This document shows, piece by piece, positions 19,865-31,830 of a stretch of 64,000 bases of DNA (the first letter of the stretch is position 1; each line of letters starts with the position of its first letter). This stretch comes from Ascochyta rabiei (taxonomy: Eukaryota > Ascomycota > Dothideomycetes > Pleosporales > Didymellaceae). A model generated the notes under the pieces. That model was given only the letters and a program-made list of their open reading frames with translations. It was not told where the DNA came from and made no database searches. Where the stretch lies: the NCBI RefSeq assembly GCF_004011695.2, contig NC_082420.1, positions 1,116,001 through 1,180,000 of the forward strand, given 5' to 3'. A program made the translations under genes and the position numbers.

Positions 19865-21486
19865 CGCAACCTGAATACCTTCGAAGAAGGCTCAATCTAA
19901 ATTTTTGTGTTTGTGGTATAACATTGGCGTTCCTGGGAACCAGCGACTTGGCCATGCGGTTCCTGATATGAACAACAGGACACCCCTAGACTGTCAGTTT
20001 GATCATCCACATGCCTGTAGGGCTTCAAGTTTGGGTCGGGCTCCGACGTCAGGGGCCTAAGCATAGCAGGTAGGAGCTTCATGGGTTGCGATTCAGGGTT
20101 CCTTGTTATGTACATTTCTCAGATCACTTATGTTCTGACACAGAGTGCTCGGACTTAGGCCTATCATTATCCCGACTTCTGCTCTCATGTCACCGACTTT
20201 CAAGGCGTTGACAGGTTTTCAATCCCGTCCAGGCCTTTACTTTCCGCAATTCGACGATATTCCACGACATTAACAACAGGTATAGGAGTTGTTGAAAAAG
20301 TCGGTATTCGGACCGTTGTCTTCGGAACCAGAGTAGTGACGCCCCTTCCCGCACATCGAGCCAATCAGCGTACTGATGAATTCTTTATCCATCGCGACAG
20401 TTACGTGGATCTCAATCGCCTCACTGACGATCATGCCGATCTCGTTGCCCAACTCGTGGCCCTCATTCACACCACGGCTAGATTTGGTCTCACACGCATC
20501 ATAGTATTCGGCGGCCACCAATCTTGATTAAGCGCCACGGCGGTCTTCGCTTTTAGGAAAGGCTTAATCAAGTAAGGGGATTGCCATCCTGGCAGTCCTT
20601 CGTTCGAAGCGAAATGTGAGCGCGAGATGACTCTCAGTCGCGGGTCTCTGTGAGTACTAGTGGATGCACGCATGCTGCGTACTTCTAGTACTGACTAGAA
20701 ACCAAGAATGAGTTTGGTAAAGGGATTTGTAGCCTTGGTCCGGACTTTTGTGGTGATAATTGCACATAAAAATGCAATTACAAGAGTGGATGCGATCCTG
20801 GCTGGTGTGATTTCAGTCCCGAACCCGAACCATCCTTCCTGCTGAACAATGCTGTGCATACTCTTTGCCTTGGTTACTGATTCACTTTATTATGGGACTA
20901 TGGTATGGGCAATTCATCTTGACAATGGTTTATCAGTGGCAGCGTTGTGCTCCGTGAGTACTAGGAAGAAAGGAGAAGTGCTACCAAATTTGGACTTTGA
21001 CACCCTAATTTTGGCACAAACTGGGATTTTGTTTCTTCAAATGGCGAAAAGCAAAAGAGAGACAGGCTGGTAAAAGAATTGATAGCACGTTGCAACTTTG
21101 CAATTAAACTTCTAGAAGCTTACCAAAACTTCAACTTGTGGAACCAGGATGCCTTGCCGCTCTTGCTGCAGCTTGCGCAGCCTCCTTCGCTAGAACATGT
21201 ACGTGAGACATTGCCCTAAACCTAGAGAATCCTCTGGCCGCTACTTCTTTCGTAGCTCTCAACGCCTTCCCGTAGAACTCATTTGACCTCGATGACTCTT
21301 CTGACTACAGCCTGCCCAAAACCTCTCACCCGTCTTGGCCCCAAGCCCAGCCGCAGCAACGCACGAAGTGGGATGTGATGATCCAGTAAGGTTAAGAAAT
21401 TGTTTAATATGTCTAGCTTTTGTGTTTAGACATGAGTCTAACAGTGAGAGTGACGTCTAGCGCGATTCCTTATCTTAACTATCGCC
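19865..21486. other. Intergenic, 1.6 kb without a supported gene
   Basis: Short frames only. The part near 19870-20110 may contain an unrecognised first exon of the aspartic-protease-like gene. An 11-bp inverted repeat lies at 20523-20572. The rest shows nothing I can name. Confidence 0.45.
20523..20572. repeat. Perfect 11-bp inverted repeat (hairpin)
   Basis: CTTGATTAAGC at 20523-20533 is matched by its exact reverse complement GCTTAATCAAG at 20562-20572, leaving a 28-nt loop. The arms could be the ends of a decayed element or a structured RNA stem; there is no supporting context. Confidence 0.6.
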
Positions 21487-22789
21487 ATGCCACAATTTCT
21501 CGAGCTTCCCCACCACCTAAAGCCTACGCCCACACACATGGCCTTTCGCAAGCGCAACATTGCGCTCTCACGCGTGCCAGCAGATGGCGACGCGTCAACT
21601 GCACCTCCGACCCCAGCCGTGGCTCCTCTTGCGCCTACACCAACAGGTGTGCGCCCCTCTCCCATTGACGGCCGCCCCACTACGTCCACAGGCACACCTT
21701 CACTCGATGGCATCCTGGCAGGGCACGCTGGACTGCCCTTGGGGAGCTCTATTCTGATAGAAGAGAGCGGCACGACGGACTATGCAGGTGCACTGCTGCG
21801 TTTCTATGCCGCCGAGGGTGTGGTGCAAGGCCACAAAGTGCATGTCGTAGGCATGGGCGAGGTGTGGGGTAGAGAGCTGCCCGGAATATCAGAGGATAAG
21901 GGGCATGAGAGAAGGAGGGAGAGTAAGGAGAGAGCAGAGAAAATGAAGATTGCGTGGCGATATGAGGGCCTGGGACAGTTTGAAAGTGCGAGAGGTGCGT
22001 GTTGTGTATCTAGTTGTATGCAGTATCAAACAGTCCGAAGTCTGACGATTCTGGGTAGGGCCACAAAGAGTGCAAGGTCAAGGCGAGAATGCAGAGGAGA
22101 CGACGTTCTTTTGTCACACATTCGACTTGGCGAAGCGACTGACGCTGCCTGTGGGTACGGCTGTGAATTACATCGCGATACCAAGATCGGTATCAATTTC
22201 TTCTTCGCCATTCGTGTCGATACTGCACAACGTGCAACAACAGCTTGCATCGACGCCAGCCCACACGATACACCGCCTCGTCATACCATCTCTCCTCTCA
22301 CCCGCGCTATACCCTCCCACGTCCTCGCACCCCAACTCCGTACTCCAATTCCTGCACGCATTGCGTGCGTTGCTGCGGAAATACCCAACACGCCTCACAG
22401 CCATCCTCACACTCCCACTCTCGCTATATCCTCGCTCGTCAGGCCTGGTACGCTGGATGGAGATCCTGTCCGACGGTGTACTCGAACTCTCGCCCTTCCC
22501 ATACTCGCACGCACAGATGCTTGCACAGTCTGCTGGCACAACGAAAGACGAAGAGAAGCCGCAGGGCATGTTCGCCGTACACAAACTACCGGTGTTCCAC
22601 GAGAAGGGCGGCGGTGGCGGGGCAGAGGATCTGGGCGAAGACATGGCGTTTACACTGAGTCGGCGAAAGTTTGTGATAGCCAAGTTCAGTCTGCCACCAC
22701 TGGAAGGGGATACAGAAGCGCAGGAGGCGGCGGTGAGGGAGGCGGCGGGTGGGAGTGCGATGCCGAAGAAGGCAGATCTCGAGTTCTAA
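21487..22789 (+). CDS. ELP4: Elongator complex subunit Elp4
   Basis: Two exons, 21487-21994 and 22059-22789, with a 64-nt intron (21995-22058, GTGCGT..CTGAC..GTAG); 412 aa, or 395 aa from the Met at 21538 that begins MAFRKRNI. Family signatures are TGTPSLDGILAGHAGLPLGSSILIEE in the RecA-like core (a degenerate P-loop), KIAWRYEGLGQF before the intron, and CHTFDLAKRL after it; the C-terminal part holds MFAVHKLPVFHEKG and RRKFVIAKFSLPPLEG. With Elp5 and Elp6 it forms the hexameric Elongator subcomplex required for modification of wobble uridines in tRNA. The glycine run after HEKG is a small local expansion. The gene converges with the small minus-strand gene 15 nt downstream. Confidence 0.92.
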
Positions 22790-22804
22790 GTTGTGGTGGG
22801 ATGC

Positions 22805-23068
22805 TCAGCGTCCGTGAGGAACATCATCATCGGAGCTGTCTTCGCCCATCATGTCCTCCATTTCGATCTGCTCCCATCCTGCGCTGCCGGCGCCTGAACC
22901 AAGGCCTCGGGCGTAACCGCGCCCATACGAGCCGTGTCGTGGATTGATGGACATGCCTGAGATCCGGGCGCGGAAGCCGTCGCCCATGCAGGACGACAGG
23001 GCGAGGAAGATTAGGAAGAAAATGAACGGAATGAAGAGCAAAAGCGACAAGAGTACTAAGATATTCAT
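22805..23068 (-). CDS. Small single-span membrane protein (87 aa)
   Basis: The Met at 23068 opens directly into a hydrophobic segment (NILVLLSLLLFIPFIFFLIF, residues 2-21), followed by a Cys, a basic Gly/Arg/Tyr stretch (HGSYGRGYARG) and an acidic tail (DSSDDD). The frame is open further upstream to 23227, but without membrane-protein character. Type III or tail-out topology cannot be decided by eye. The gene lies head-to-head with SSP120, only 174 bp away, and tail-to-tail with ELP4. I do not recognise the family. The very good match between ATG and membrane span supports a real short gene. Confidence 0.6.
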   Translation of the reverse strand: MNILVLLSLLLFIPFIFFLIFLALSSCMGDGFRARISGMSINPRHGSYGRGYARGLGSGAGSAGWEQIEMEDMMGEDSSDDDVPHGR

Positions 23069-23242
23069 CGTGACGCGTCCTGTTGTTGCGTTGAGGAAAA
23101 GTCGTGGTGCAGCAAAAGCATGTGGCAGACACTGGACCCTTGTTTTTGTCGTCATCGCTCGGGAGCTAAATCGATTGCCCGAACCCCTGGCAACGACGTC
23201 TCGACTTTCTGTCGCAGCAGCAGACAATCACTTTTACATACA
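23069..23242. promoter_or_regulatory. Compact bidirectional promoter (174 bp)
   Basis: It separates the divergent starts of the 87-aa membrane protein and the SSP120 homologue; both products are predicted to enter the secretory pathway. No specific site is assigned. Confidence 0.5.
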
Positions 23243-23921
23243 ATGACTATGGCTATGACACAATTACTGCATCTACCACTGAGTGCGCTGCTCCTGCTCA
23301 CATGTGCGCTTACAGTCTCAGCGCACGGCGGCGAGCATTCGCAAATTGAAGTCGCGCCGGACGCAGACTGGGCGACTCGACACATGGCTGGTACAACATT
23401 GAATTCACTCAGCAACGACAGCACCTAACAGTCGCGCAGAGGAGCATCACATTTCTGGCTACGATGCCGCGACCTTCTTCAGTCTCCACGATTACGACAG
23501 CACCGGCGTATGGACGGCCCCCGACATCCGACGCACATACGGTCTCTCGGACCCCTCCTCGCAGCACATTAGCGAAATGAAAAAGCAAATGGTTGTGCAA
23601 ACAATTCTCGACATGTTCGATATCGACAAGAATGGCGAGATCTCGCTATCTGAGTTCGTCACTAAAGATTCCATGAACATCAAACTGCCCGACTTTGGCA
23701 TGGGCCCAGGACACCACGGGGATGACGAGTATGAGTATGAGATTCACCATTGGGAGAAGTACCACTCGGGAGAGGATGTGAAGGAGGAGGATCTTACACA
23801 TCCGGAGGATATCGCGCATTTCAAGCTGCACGAGCAGAAGGAGGCGGCGCAGGAGGAGTGGGAGAGGCTAGAGAAGGGCATCGTGGAGAAGAACATCCCG
23901 GCAAAGTACAGGCAGAACTAA
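23243..23921 (+). CDS. SSP120: Nucleobindin-like secretory EF-hand protein (Ssp120 homologue)
   Basis: Two exons, 23243-23390 and 23440-23921, with a 49-nt intron (GTACAA..CCTAAC..GCAG); 209 aa. A clear signal peptide (LLHLPLSALLLLTCALTVSA) ends near residue 27. After splicing comes ATRHMAEEHHISGYDAATFF, the signature of the family. EF-hand 1 has the loop DYDSTGVWTAPD; EF-hand 2 has a canonical loop DIDKNGEISLSE. The C-terminal half is highly acidic and coiled-coil-like with many Glu and His. Ssp120 is a luminal Ca2+-binding protein of the early secretory pathway linked to glycoprotein cargo receptors in yeast. There is no HDEL-type retrieval signal at the C-terminus (KYRQN). Confidence 0.88.
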
Positions 23922-25420
23922 GATCTGCAAGAGGAAAGAGGTGCAGATTGTTAATTGTATAGCATGGCGAGGCGTTGTGGAGTTTCGACTGCGTCCAGGC
24001 TCGCAAGATGTTGATGCGGGTATAATGAGGGGCCAACGATGAGACGAATACACGATATCGGGTGACGAGCGTGGCCGTTTTACGAGATCACTGGGATTGA
24101 CGACATAGGACACTGGCTTCTGCCTCTAAGCGTATACACCTCAATTTTACAAGCTCGCTTCTCCGTTAGCGCCTGCACTGTTGACAGCGCTCACACGGTC
24201 AGTCTCATAGCTTCGCGCAACCTCGAAATATGTTGGACCCACGTTTTGGTGAGCGTCTAACATCGGAAGGTCACGGCAGTGGGTATTGGCGTTTCTAGTG
24301 TATATTCGACTCGAATGCACATCTTACGCTGGAAGAGCAGGACGATATCGAATTCCTTCCATATCAATGCTTTGGCTGGCAACACGACCCCCTACTTTCT
24401 CATCAATTTTATCTGCTAACATGTCCCGCTGGAGTCTAAAAGTCTTGTTATTGCACACGATGTGCCTATTAAATACCACATTTGGCGTCGAAAATCAGTA
24501 TCCAACACGTCCACAAGTTATTGGTGTAGCCTTTCGACTCACATCTGACCATGGGTAAGTAATGCTGCCGAGCCTTGCGCGGCTCTCTTGTTAATGGACA
24601 GCTGAGTGTTTTCATATAGCTAGAGTACACTGTTGCTTTTTGCTATACTTAGCTAGCACTGTCTATAACGTACACTCACGAACTATAGAACACAGATGTT
24701 TTACCTTAGAACTTACTAGTTAAGGCGTAGTGTAATAGTATCTACAAGTTCTCTATTACAGGCTTTAGTATCTTGCAATTGTACTAAGTTATGGACGCAA
24801 GCAACACTAATATCTCTACTTTATTTGTTGTTGAGCGCGCGGCACCTAGGGCAGTAGTCTAAGAGGAGCGTAGGCTGTCTACCAATGCCTTCTTATCGAG
24901 TTGTGTATACGTACAGATCTACTTTGTATGACCCTTATACCCGGACCCAACAAGCTTTACGGATTTGTACTTTAATCTCATGCTGGAAATTGTTCTATTA
25001 GTCAAACAATGAGCTTTTACAGGAGCAATTATCCGAATATTACGAACTCAACAATTTAGCCACTCAGATGTTTGGTTAATTTGTGTTGAACTCATGCTGT
25101 AGCAAAGGCTCCATAATACTTGAAGCTCTTGTCCGTCTTAAGAGCTCAAGGCCAAGTCTTGGCGGCAGACCTTCAAGACCACGATATGAAGGATACATGA
25201 GATTCTTCCGAGTAGATCGTCTTGATTCCTATGATTCCAATATCACTACAAACTAAAAATGTACCAAACCCCGATGTGCTGTTCAGTCGCATATAAGCAG
25301 ATGACAGTATACTTTGACTACTGAGTCTCTCATATATATGTGTGTTGATTTGCAATGCCCCCTCTCGATTCTCGAGCTGCCTGATCCCATGTCTCTAGGA
25401 AAGTTGTGATGTCAGCTGCT
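23922..25420. other. 1.5 kb without gene; A+T-rich decayed block at 24.6-25.1 kb
   Basis: From about 24580 the sequence is rich in TA, CTAG and stop codons in all frames, like RIP-mutated repeat DNA. Short motifs (ATATAGCTAGAGTA at 24614-24627) resemble the inverse complement of the array near 2.3 kb. No transposase motif can be read. Confidence 0.45.
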
Positions 25421-26687
25421 TCACTTCGACCAGAAAACAATGAGATCGTCGATATCTCGATCATCCAAGTCCTCCGGACGTTTTTTGATCTCCAGTAGAC
25501 TATCCTCACGTGAGCTCCGCAGCTTGATGTAGGTTTGAAAACACGCTGTGAGCTCCCTTTCAGCGTCTTTGTACTGTCTTAGTCTAGTGAGAGCCTTGTA
25601 TCTCATCCAGCTAGCCCGAGTCTTCTCTGGCATGAACGTATGTGAGATTGAAAAAGCGTCAAGTGAATGATCGAGGAGCGCGAGAGCCATTTCTGGATTT
25701 CCAAGCATGATGTTGTGCTCGGCTACTTTGACGAACATGTCAGCGGTACGGTGGTGGCGATTTCCAAGGGTTGACTTGTAATGCATAAGCGCTCGACGGT
25801 GGTAGTCGAAACTGGCTTCCACATTCCCAAGAGCATGCAAGAAACGGCCTGTGATGAATGATTCGCGATCTTCTTGGCCAAACTCCTCTTCCCTATCTCG
25901 AAACCCTTTCGAAAGAGTGCTTGAAGCGAGATCGTTCTTTCCCTGTAGCCAATATGCTAATCCCAGGTTCGCAAGCTTCGAAAATTGTTAGTGTGGGTAT
26001 GTTCCGCGTGGGTTACAGACTTACAGGCAATGAGATGGTAGTTGGTTTGAATTTGCCGTACTTCTGCATCTCTGTTATGGAGGTCTTGAAACACTCTTCT
26101 CCCTGTTTCCAATCACCATTGAGCATGTGTGCGTTGCCTAGTTCGTTCCAGGAGATAGCAAGTCGCATGTCATCAGGATGGTGTATGTGCTTTTCTTTGA
26201 CCATGGTGTCATTGAAAAGTGTATGGTATTTTAACGCGTTGATCGGTTCGTTGATCTCCAATGCAATGCATCCTCTGTTATGCGCCAATTCGACCAGCGA
26301 ATAGTTCACCTGTTCAAGTGTGTCCGAGCTGTTTTCGAACATGTCAGGGTGCTCGAGCAAACGTAGCTTGAGAGAGTCGCATATGGACTGCGCCATGTTG
26401 TTCGACACAGTTGCTTCCATTGAATTTCCGCGTTCGTGCTGATACCAGGCACTGTCGATTAGAAGCCTGGCAAACTCAAAGTCCTCGTTAGAGTCGGGAG
26501 AAGGTGTGAGCGTTGGATAGACAGTTTTGAGTCTCTGTATGTGGGGAAACAGATTCTCACATTCGGCCCAGCGCGCTACGCTGTGCCGCCAAGTCAGCTC
26601 TATACTATCGTTAGCCGAAACTAACAAGCGCAAAGATAGTTGTCCTAGGTCTTGTTTACTGCATTTAATGCTCTGTATAAGTATCAT
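25421..26687 (-). CDS. TPR protein resembling the C-terminal half of fungal NB-ARC/TPR receptors
   Basis: Two exons, 26687-26025 and 25975-25421, with a 49-nt intron (25976-26024, GTAAGT..ACTAAC..GAAG); 405 aa. It contains consecutive TPR-like helical pairs: ELAHNRGCIALEINEPINAL, SWNELGNAHMLNGDWKQGEE, NLGLAYWLQGKNDLASS, HALGNVEASFDYHRRAL, then GNRHHRTADMFVKVAEHNI and the terminal DLDDRDIDDLIVFWSK. This order and the ending are those of the TPR module of fungal STAND (NB-ARC/NACHT-type) proteins. No nucleotide-binding domain is found upstream: the sequence beyond 26687 turns A+T-rich and runs into the next gene. The ATG at 26687 is therefore probably not the ancestral start, and the gene may be a 5'-truncated fragment or a stand-alone TPR protein. 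Confidence 0.65.
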
Positions 26688-26874
26688 TCAGTTCCAGCTC
26701 AACCTCTTCAGGTTCGTCTTTCCTACCTCTATTAGAAGGCCTGGGTAATTATCCATCAACGAAGATAGATGACTTTTAAAGTACTCACGAACAAAACGTC
26801 TATCTAGCTAGAGCTCTTGAAGTAACCCCATGAGTCCAACCCCCTTGCATATCTGAATTCCGTACTGTTCTTTC

Positions 26875-29005
26875 TTAGCTTGTAGTCAGAAAGAAATCTT
26901 CTACCACTGCTGTCCCATTTCGCAGAAGCTCTAACTGTTTCTCCGTACATGTGTTCAGGGCATCCCAAGTGTAGCACCTTGGCTCTCCTTCATCTATCGG
27001 CAGCTGATTCTTGACATCAAAGCTACTTGCCGAGCCCTTTGAACTATAGTTTGAGGATCCTGCGGTAGACAAGTTCCCAGTGGCGACATCTCTGTCGAAC
27101 ATGACGCGGTCGAAAATATGAAATACCGTCTCAGGCTGATACGCGCCGACAGCATGACCGGCGTTGAACACACGCGAGAAGGACACGGAACCATGCTGAC
27201 GGACAAGTCCACTGCCACTGCCGCTGGGAACGGGAGAAGTGGCGTTAGATACGGGCAAAATAGATTGATAGCCCGCGTCGTGAAATAAGGGAGCTGCGGG
27301 ATATGAGAGAGACAGACTGACCGCTTCGCCGCCCAGCCCTAGATGTAGTTAGTACCGTTGCTGGATAGATTGAAGAAGCGAACATGATGTGTGGAATGCT
27401 GAATATGTGGGGTTTGAGTAACGCTTACAGTTGCAACGATAATCGCGATCTCCAAAGATTAACGCAATTTTGATATCGCTATTTGCGACACGGTTCATTT
27501 TATCGATAGAAACGCGAACTAGATCGCCAGTAACCCCTAGATATGTCTGCGTTATGACGTTGGAACTAATGCTGAAGTTGAGTGGTACACCGAGTTCTTT
27601 CTGAACCCAGTCTTGGTTCATGTACCCAATGATATAATCTATCAGTAGGGGAGATTTGGAACCTCGGGATATATCGAATGGGTTCCGCTATTCATGTCAG
27701 TTGTGCCAATAGCCAAGTGGACCACAAGAGACCCACCTTAGAATTAGCTGTAAAGGCGCCTTGTACATATTGGAAACAATAAAGCGTCGCCGTTGCACAT
27801 GCTTCGTTTACAGTGTGGTTTGTTCCATACTGTCCTAGTTCAAAGATGGCCAGGGAACGGCAACGCTCGATCAAGTCATAACATCCGCCTTCCTTAGTCA
27901 AGTTTGTGAGCGCGCCGCGGTAGACATCCTCAGAGATAGTCTGTAAGCCATACGTGTTGTTGAAGGCATATTGAGGATAATATGAGCCTTCAATTTTGGC
28001 ATCGACACACCCGTTTGTCAAGCCAAGGGTGTCGAGATGGAGATGTCTTGCATGCACACCGTCCAAAGTACCGTTGTGAGGTATTTTGTCGTTTTGGGCC
28101 TGGAAATGTGCCATTGCGCCCGGAACCCAGTGGCCGCCATACTTGGAGACATCAGCAAAGGAACAACTTGAAAGAGAATAGAAAGACAAACCGAGTTTCC
28201 CCAAATACTGATTCGGTCATTGGAAGACTTATGTTCCGGGAACTCTTGCAGCCAAATCTGAGTGAACTTCCAGAGGACTCTTGCTGCATTTGTGGTGGTG
28301 TTTGCAGCGCTACTTGGTTCCTGGTTGGGAAGAATGCCAATAACTGATATAGAATTTGATTCCTCAGTTCCTTGTGCCTGTGTTACATTACCCGTAAGAA
28401 GATCTAGCACACTAGGGACAAGGGAGTCATAAGAGAATCCGACTTTGACAGGCTGATCAATGTACAACATCGACACGTTGTTGTTCCAAGACCAAGGGTT
28501 TAGTCTCGTACTGTTCGAGTCGGAATTGATGTAGCATGGCCCGTTCTCGGAAGTTGCTCCCATAAGCGATGTGGTGCCTGGACCACCTCCAAGATATAAT
28601 GAAAGTGGAGCATTCCTCGCATCGTTGCGGGACTCGAAAAACCAGAAGAACATGCTTGCATTATACTCTGCTGCACCACCAAAATCATCAAGCAAATAGC
28701 TTAGTAGGTGGATGTAGCCGCTAAACGCACGAACGCCAGGAGTCGTCTCGCAAATGTGTGTCTGTATTGGGTCAGCATATTGTGGCGTATGAGAGACATA
28801 GTAACACCCAGTGCTTACAAGCAAGGCTGATACGTACTTCTTTATAGGAAATCCAGGCTCCAGCAGCAACATTAGAGGCGATTGTACGGAGGCCCCTAGA
28901 ATTCTTACTGGGAAAATCAGAAATTAAATGCTCAGGGACGAATGCGGATGCGGAAAGGAAATGCAGAAAGAAGTAGAGTATGAGGTGGATGGAAGAGCGA
29001 CCCAT
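26875..29005 (-). CDS. Secreted serine carboxypeptidase (S10 family)
   Basis: Five exons: 29005-28838, 28761-28192, 28141-27737, 27687-27429 and 27338-26875; introns of 76, 50, 49 and 90 nt; 621 aa. A signal peptide covers about residues 1-21. Exon 1 joins exon 2 to give ISYKETHICETTPGVRAFSG, the S10 start. LYLGGGPGTTS forms the oxyanion region, and GNSYGGHWVPG carries the catalytic Ser (residue 246), its motif being split by intron 2 right after the Ser codon. GDRDYRCNWLGGEAV (across intron 4) is the Asp box and FNAGHAVGAYQPE the His box. All three catalytic elements are intact, so activity is likely. There are many N-glycosylation sites and a Ser/Gly-rich C-terminus without an obvious GPI signal. 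Such enzymes remove C-terminal amino acids from extracellular peptides, usually in acid. Confidence 0.88.
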
Positions 29006-30368
29006 GGTGGCCACAGTGATTGTGGTGTACGGGCTGCGATTTGATATATTTGCTGGTAGTGTGGGAATAGTATTTATGTAGCATCTGGACGCTGCAACGC
29101 AATGTGGCCGTTTAGCGCCCACTGCTGTTTTCAACTCTAGGGCGTGTGAAAGACGCCTTGCGAATTCGCCTTGAATCCTAGGAAACACACAACAAGATAT
29201 CAAGATACCTAGCAGCTCACGCGTACTTCCAAATTCTCGCCGGATGGAGGACGTGAGGTCGGCAGGGCTTGTGCAAATGGCAGTGCTGTGGATCTGAGGC
29301 GTCCAGCCGCAGTCAAATGTTTCGTCACAACTGTAGAGTCTCGCGGAAGGGTTTGGATTTTACTCGCTTCGAGCTTCAGCAATCATAAGCTTCTCATTTT
29401 CTAATGTGTTGAGCAATTGTTTTATCTAAAGATACTACAATACTTCGAAGTACCACGTGGCTTTATACCTCTTACACAGTCACTCGAAGAAAGCTTTACC
29501 ATGGTGTTTAGGTATTACTACTACGATTAGATGAATAAAAGCTTAGCCTAGTTGAGGAAATACCTGTATTCACATGGTAAGCTTGGCCGCACCCAGAGTA
29601 CAAAGCCCACAAGTGGCGCAGCACTTTCCGCCAATAATCATCCGTGTTGACCCGTGGGTGCGGGCCAAGAAATCTTGCCGCGATCAAAGCGTACCGGTGA
29701 TTGCCCAGTCTCATCCATCCAGAATTTGCGAACCGGATTTGGGATTGCCCCCCTTTTTCTGCCTTCACAGTTGGACATATGATCTGTGGTTTCGTCATCT
29801 AAGTAGCTCTTGGCTCAGTCGCGAATGCCTCCATTCACATGAGATTCATTTTATTCGGACTTGGAACCTCGAATAATGTTGTAATGACTACAATCGTCTA
29901 CGCCCCAAACACAGCCACACTTCGGAGGAAGGCCTCGTATTACTCGGCCGACACGTCAGTCAAGAGGGGATCCCATCTGTCTGATGAATGAACATATATA
30001 TGCATGATTTCAGCGTTTCAAAGACTTCACCAGCACGGCCTTGTCAATGCCCATGTCTTGAAGACGTATGTTCTCCAATATGTGCACCCAGAATCCAATG
30101 ACAGCCCAAACCAAACGAAAGGGCAATCACTGTGGTGTCTACCATAGGAGCGCCGACACACAAGGAACGATCTCATGCATTGACTTGCCCTGACTTTGAC
30201 GATTTTGACATGCCAGTATTTGGCGGCGGACCATGGAACAAACACAATTTCAGTCATGATAGAATGCGGCGTTCACAGCCACAGAAGAAATTTGAACACG
30301 TGCAAAGTTCAGGCTGGTTGCATACTTGCACTTGTCTGCAATCACAGTTGAACTTACAGTCTAGTTCG
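29006..30368. other. 1.36 kb intergenic without supported gene
   Basis: Upstream region of the carboxypeptidase gene and 3' flank of the polygalacturonase gene. Several frames of up to about 100 codons lack motifs. Confidence 0.45.
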
Positions 30369-31731
30369 CTAACAAAGCTTTCCAAAGTTACAGCTATCCT
30401 CAGTACCACCGGTAACTTTGACACCCGAGAAAGTAATATTTGAGCAGCTACCACTGCCACAGAGAATGTAATAGTCCTTCGCCTTGGAAGTAACGGTACC
30501 GGTAACATTCTTGAAAGTCACGTCCTGGACTTTGACCCCATTGGTGGCATTGCCTGTTGGGCCGCCGTTGAGATAATCTTGTTGAACATCCTTGAAGATT
30601 GGTCAGCTCGATAATCAGACGTCGGAGTAGCCTGGCAACTACTTACAATACCGTATTTGCTGAGGTTGGACAGTGTGATATTCTGGAAGACAATGTTTTG
30701 GACCACGCTGGCTGTTGCTCCAGAAACTGTCTTTATGCGGACGCCGTTCTCACCATTCTTGACCGTGGAATCATAGAAAAAGATGTCCTTGATGGTTGTA
30801 TCGCCTAGCTCAGTCAGTCAACCGTAGAATACTGAATCAGAAGAACGTACTGCCGACGCTTCCAATTGATAAGCCATGAGAACCGTCGCAAGACGCGTTC
30901 CGCACGGTGACATTACTAGAGCCTGAGCTGACCGCAACGCAATCATCCTGATTGATTACGGTGATGTCCTGGAGAAGTACGTTGGTGGCTTTCACATTAA
31001 AGCCGTCCGTGCTAGCATTTCATTAGAGTGAACACTCAACGTAAAAAGTGACTGGTATCGTACTTGTGAGCAGCAGGCGCCCCTCCCGATAGCTTGTTCG
31101 GAGCCTCACCAGCCAAATTGTCCAACTTGACATTTTTGACCACCAAGTTCGACCCCCCAAGCGTAAAACAATGGGCAGGATAGTTCTTGATCACAAGGTT
31201 CTCAATGAGCGAGTGGGTGCCAGCGGCTTTGACCTGGATAAAGTGGTTCGGCCTGCAATGATTTAGTATTGCACAAACAACACAGTCAGTACAGGGGGAT
31301 CATACTTCTCGACGCCGTTGTCGCCTTTTCCATCCCACCAAGCCGCTCCGTTTCCGTCAATGACGGCCCCGGATGCAGCGGTGATGTGGAAATCTGTCCC
31401 TCCAATCAAGATTAGAGGGCTCTTCCAAGCTTTGAAGCCGAACGTCTGCGACAGCATAATTTAGCATGAGTCCATGTTAAAAAGTAACGATAGAGCGCAG
31501 ACTCACCGTTGTCCCAGCAAAGGTCACAGTAGTGCTAGGGTTTACTTTTGTGAGATCAAGCTGGCTCCCAGCGGGTACCGAAATATTGTCGAGGATGATT
31601 TCTGTACACGAAGCAACGACGGCAGAGACTTGGCTGTAATCCGTTGCTGTGCATGAGGATGCTGTTGGGGCAGCAAGTAGGGTTTCAGCAAGTAGAGCGC
31701 TACTCAGGGCAGCGAGAATGCACCTGTGCAT
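30369..31731 (-). CDS. Secreted polygalacturonase (GH28)
   Basis: Six exons: 31731-31507, 31445-31306, 31252-31064, 31011-30851, 30804-30647 and 30590-30369; introns of 61, 53, 52, 46 and 56 nt; 364 aa. Signal peptide at 1-20 ([17 protein letters not shown]), then a short propeptide. The four GH28 signatures are intact: NTDGF (185-189, first residue restored by splicing intron 3), QDDC (206-209), GSHGLSIGS (from 228) and RIK (261-263). Right-handed beta-helix repeats such as [11 protein letters not shown] and [15 protein letters not shown] are visible, and the Cys pair ending in DSCNFGKLC matches endo-acting enzymes. It hydrolyses homogalacturonan in plant cell walls, outside the cell. A TATA-like element lies about 90 nt upstream. 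Confidence 0.93.
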
Positions 31732-31820
31732 CTTGACTTTGACTTTGGATAGAAATATCGCGTTCGGGTTTACACAAAAGTAGTGACACAAAGTAGCATC
31801 GATCTGACTTCGAACCATGA

Positions 31821-31830
31821 TATATAAAAT
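31821..31830 (-). promoter_or_regulatory. TATA-like element of the polygalacturonase gene
   Basis: ATTTTATATA on the minus strand, 90-99 nt upstream of the ATG at 31731, a usual position for fungal TATA boxes. Assigned by sequence and position only. Confidence 0.45.

Noticed and set aside
21487..22947. 486-codon uninterrupted frame through ELP4
   Set aside because: It retains the intron and continues in the wrong frame; the spliced model restores the Elp4 sequence.
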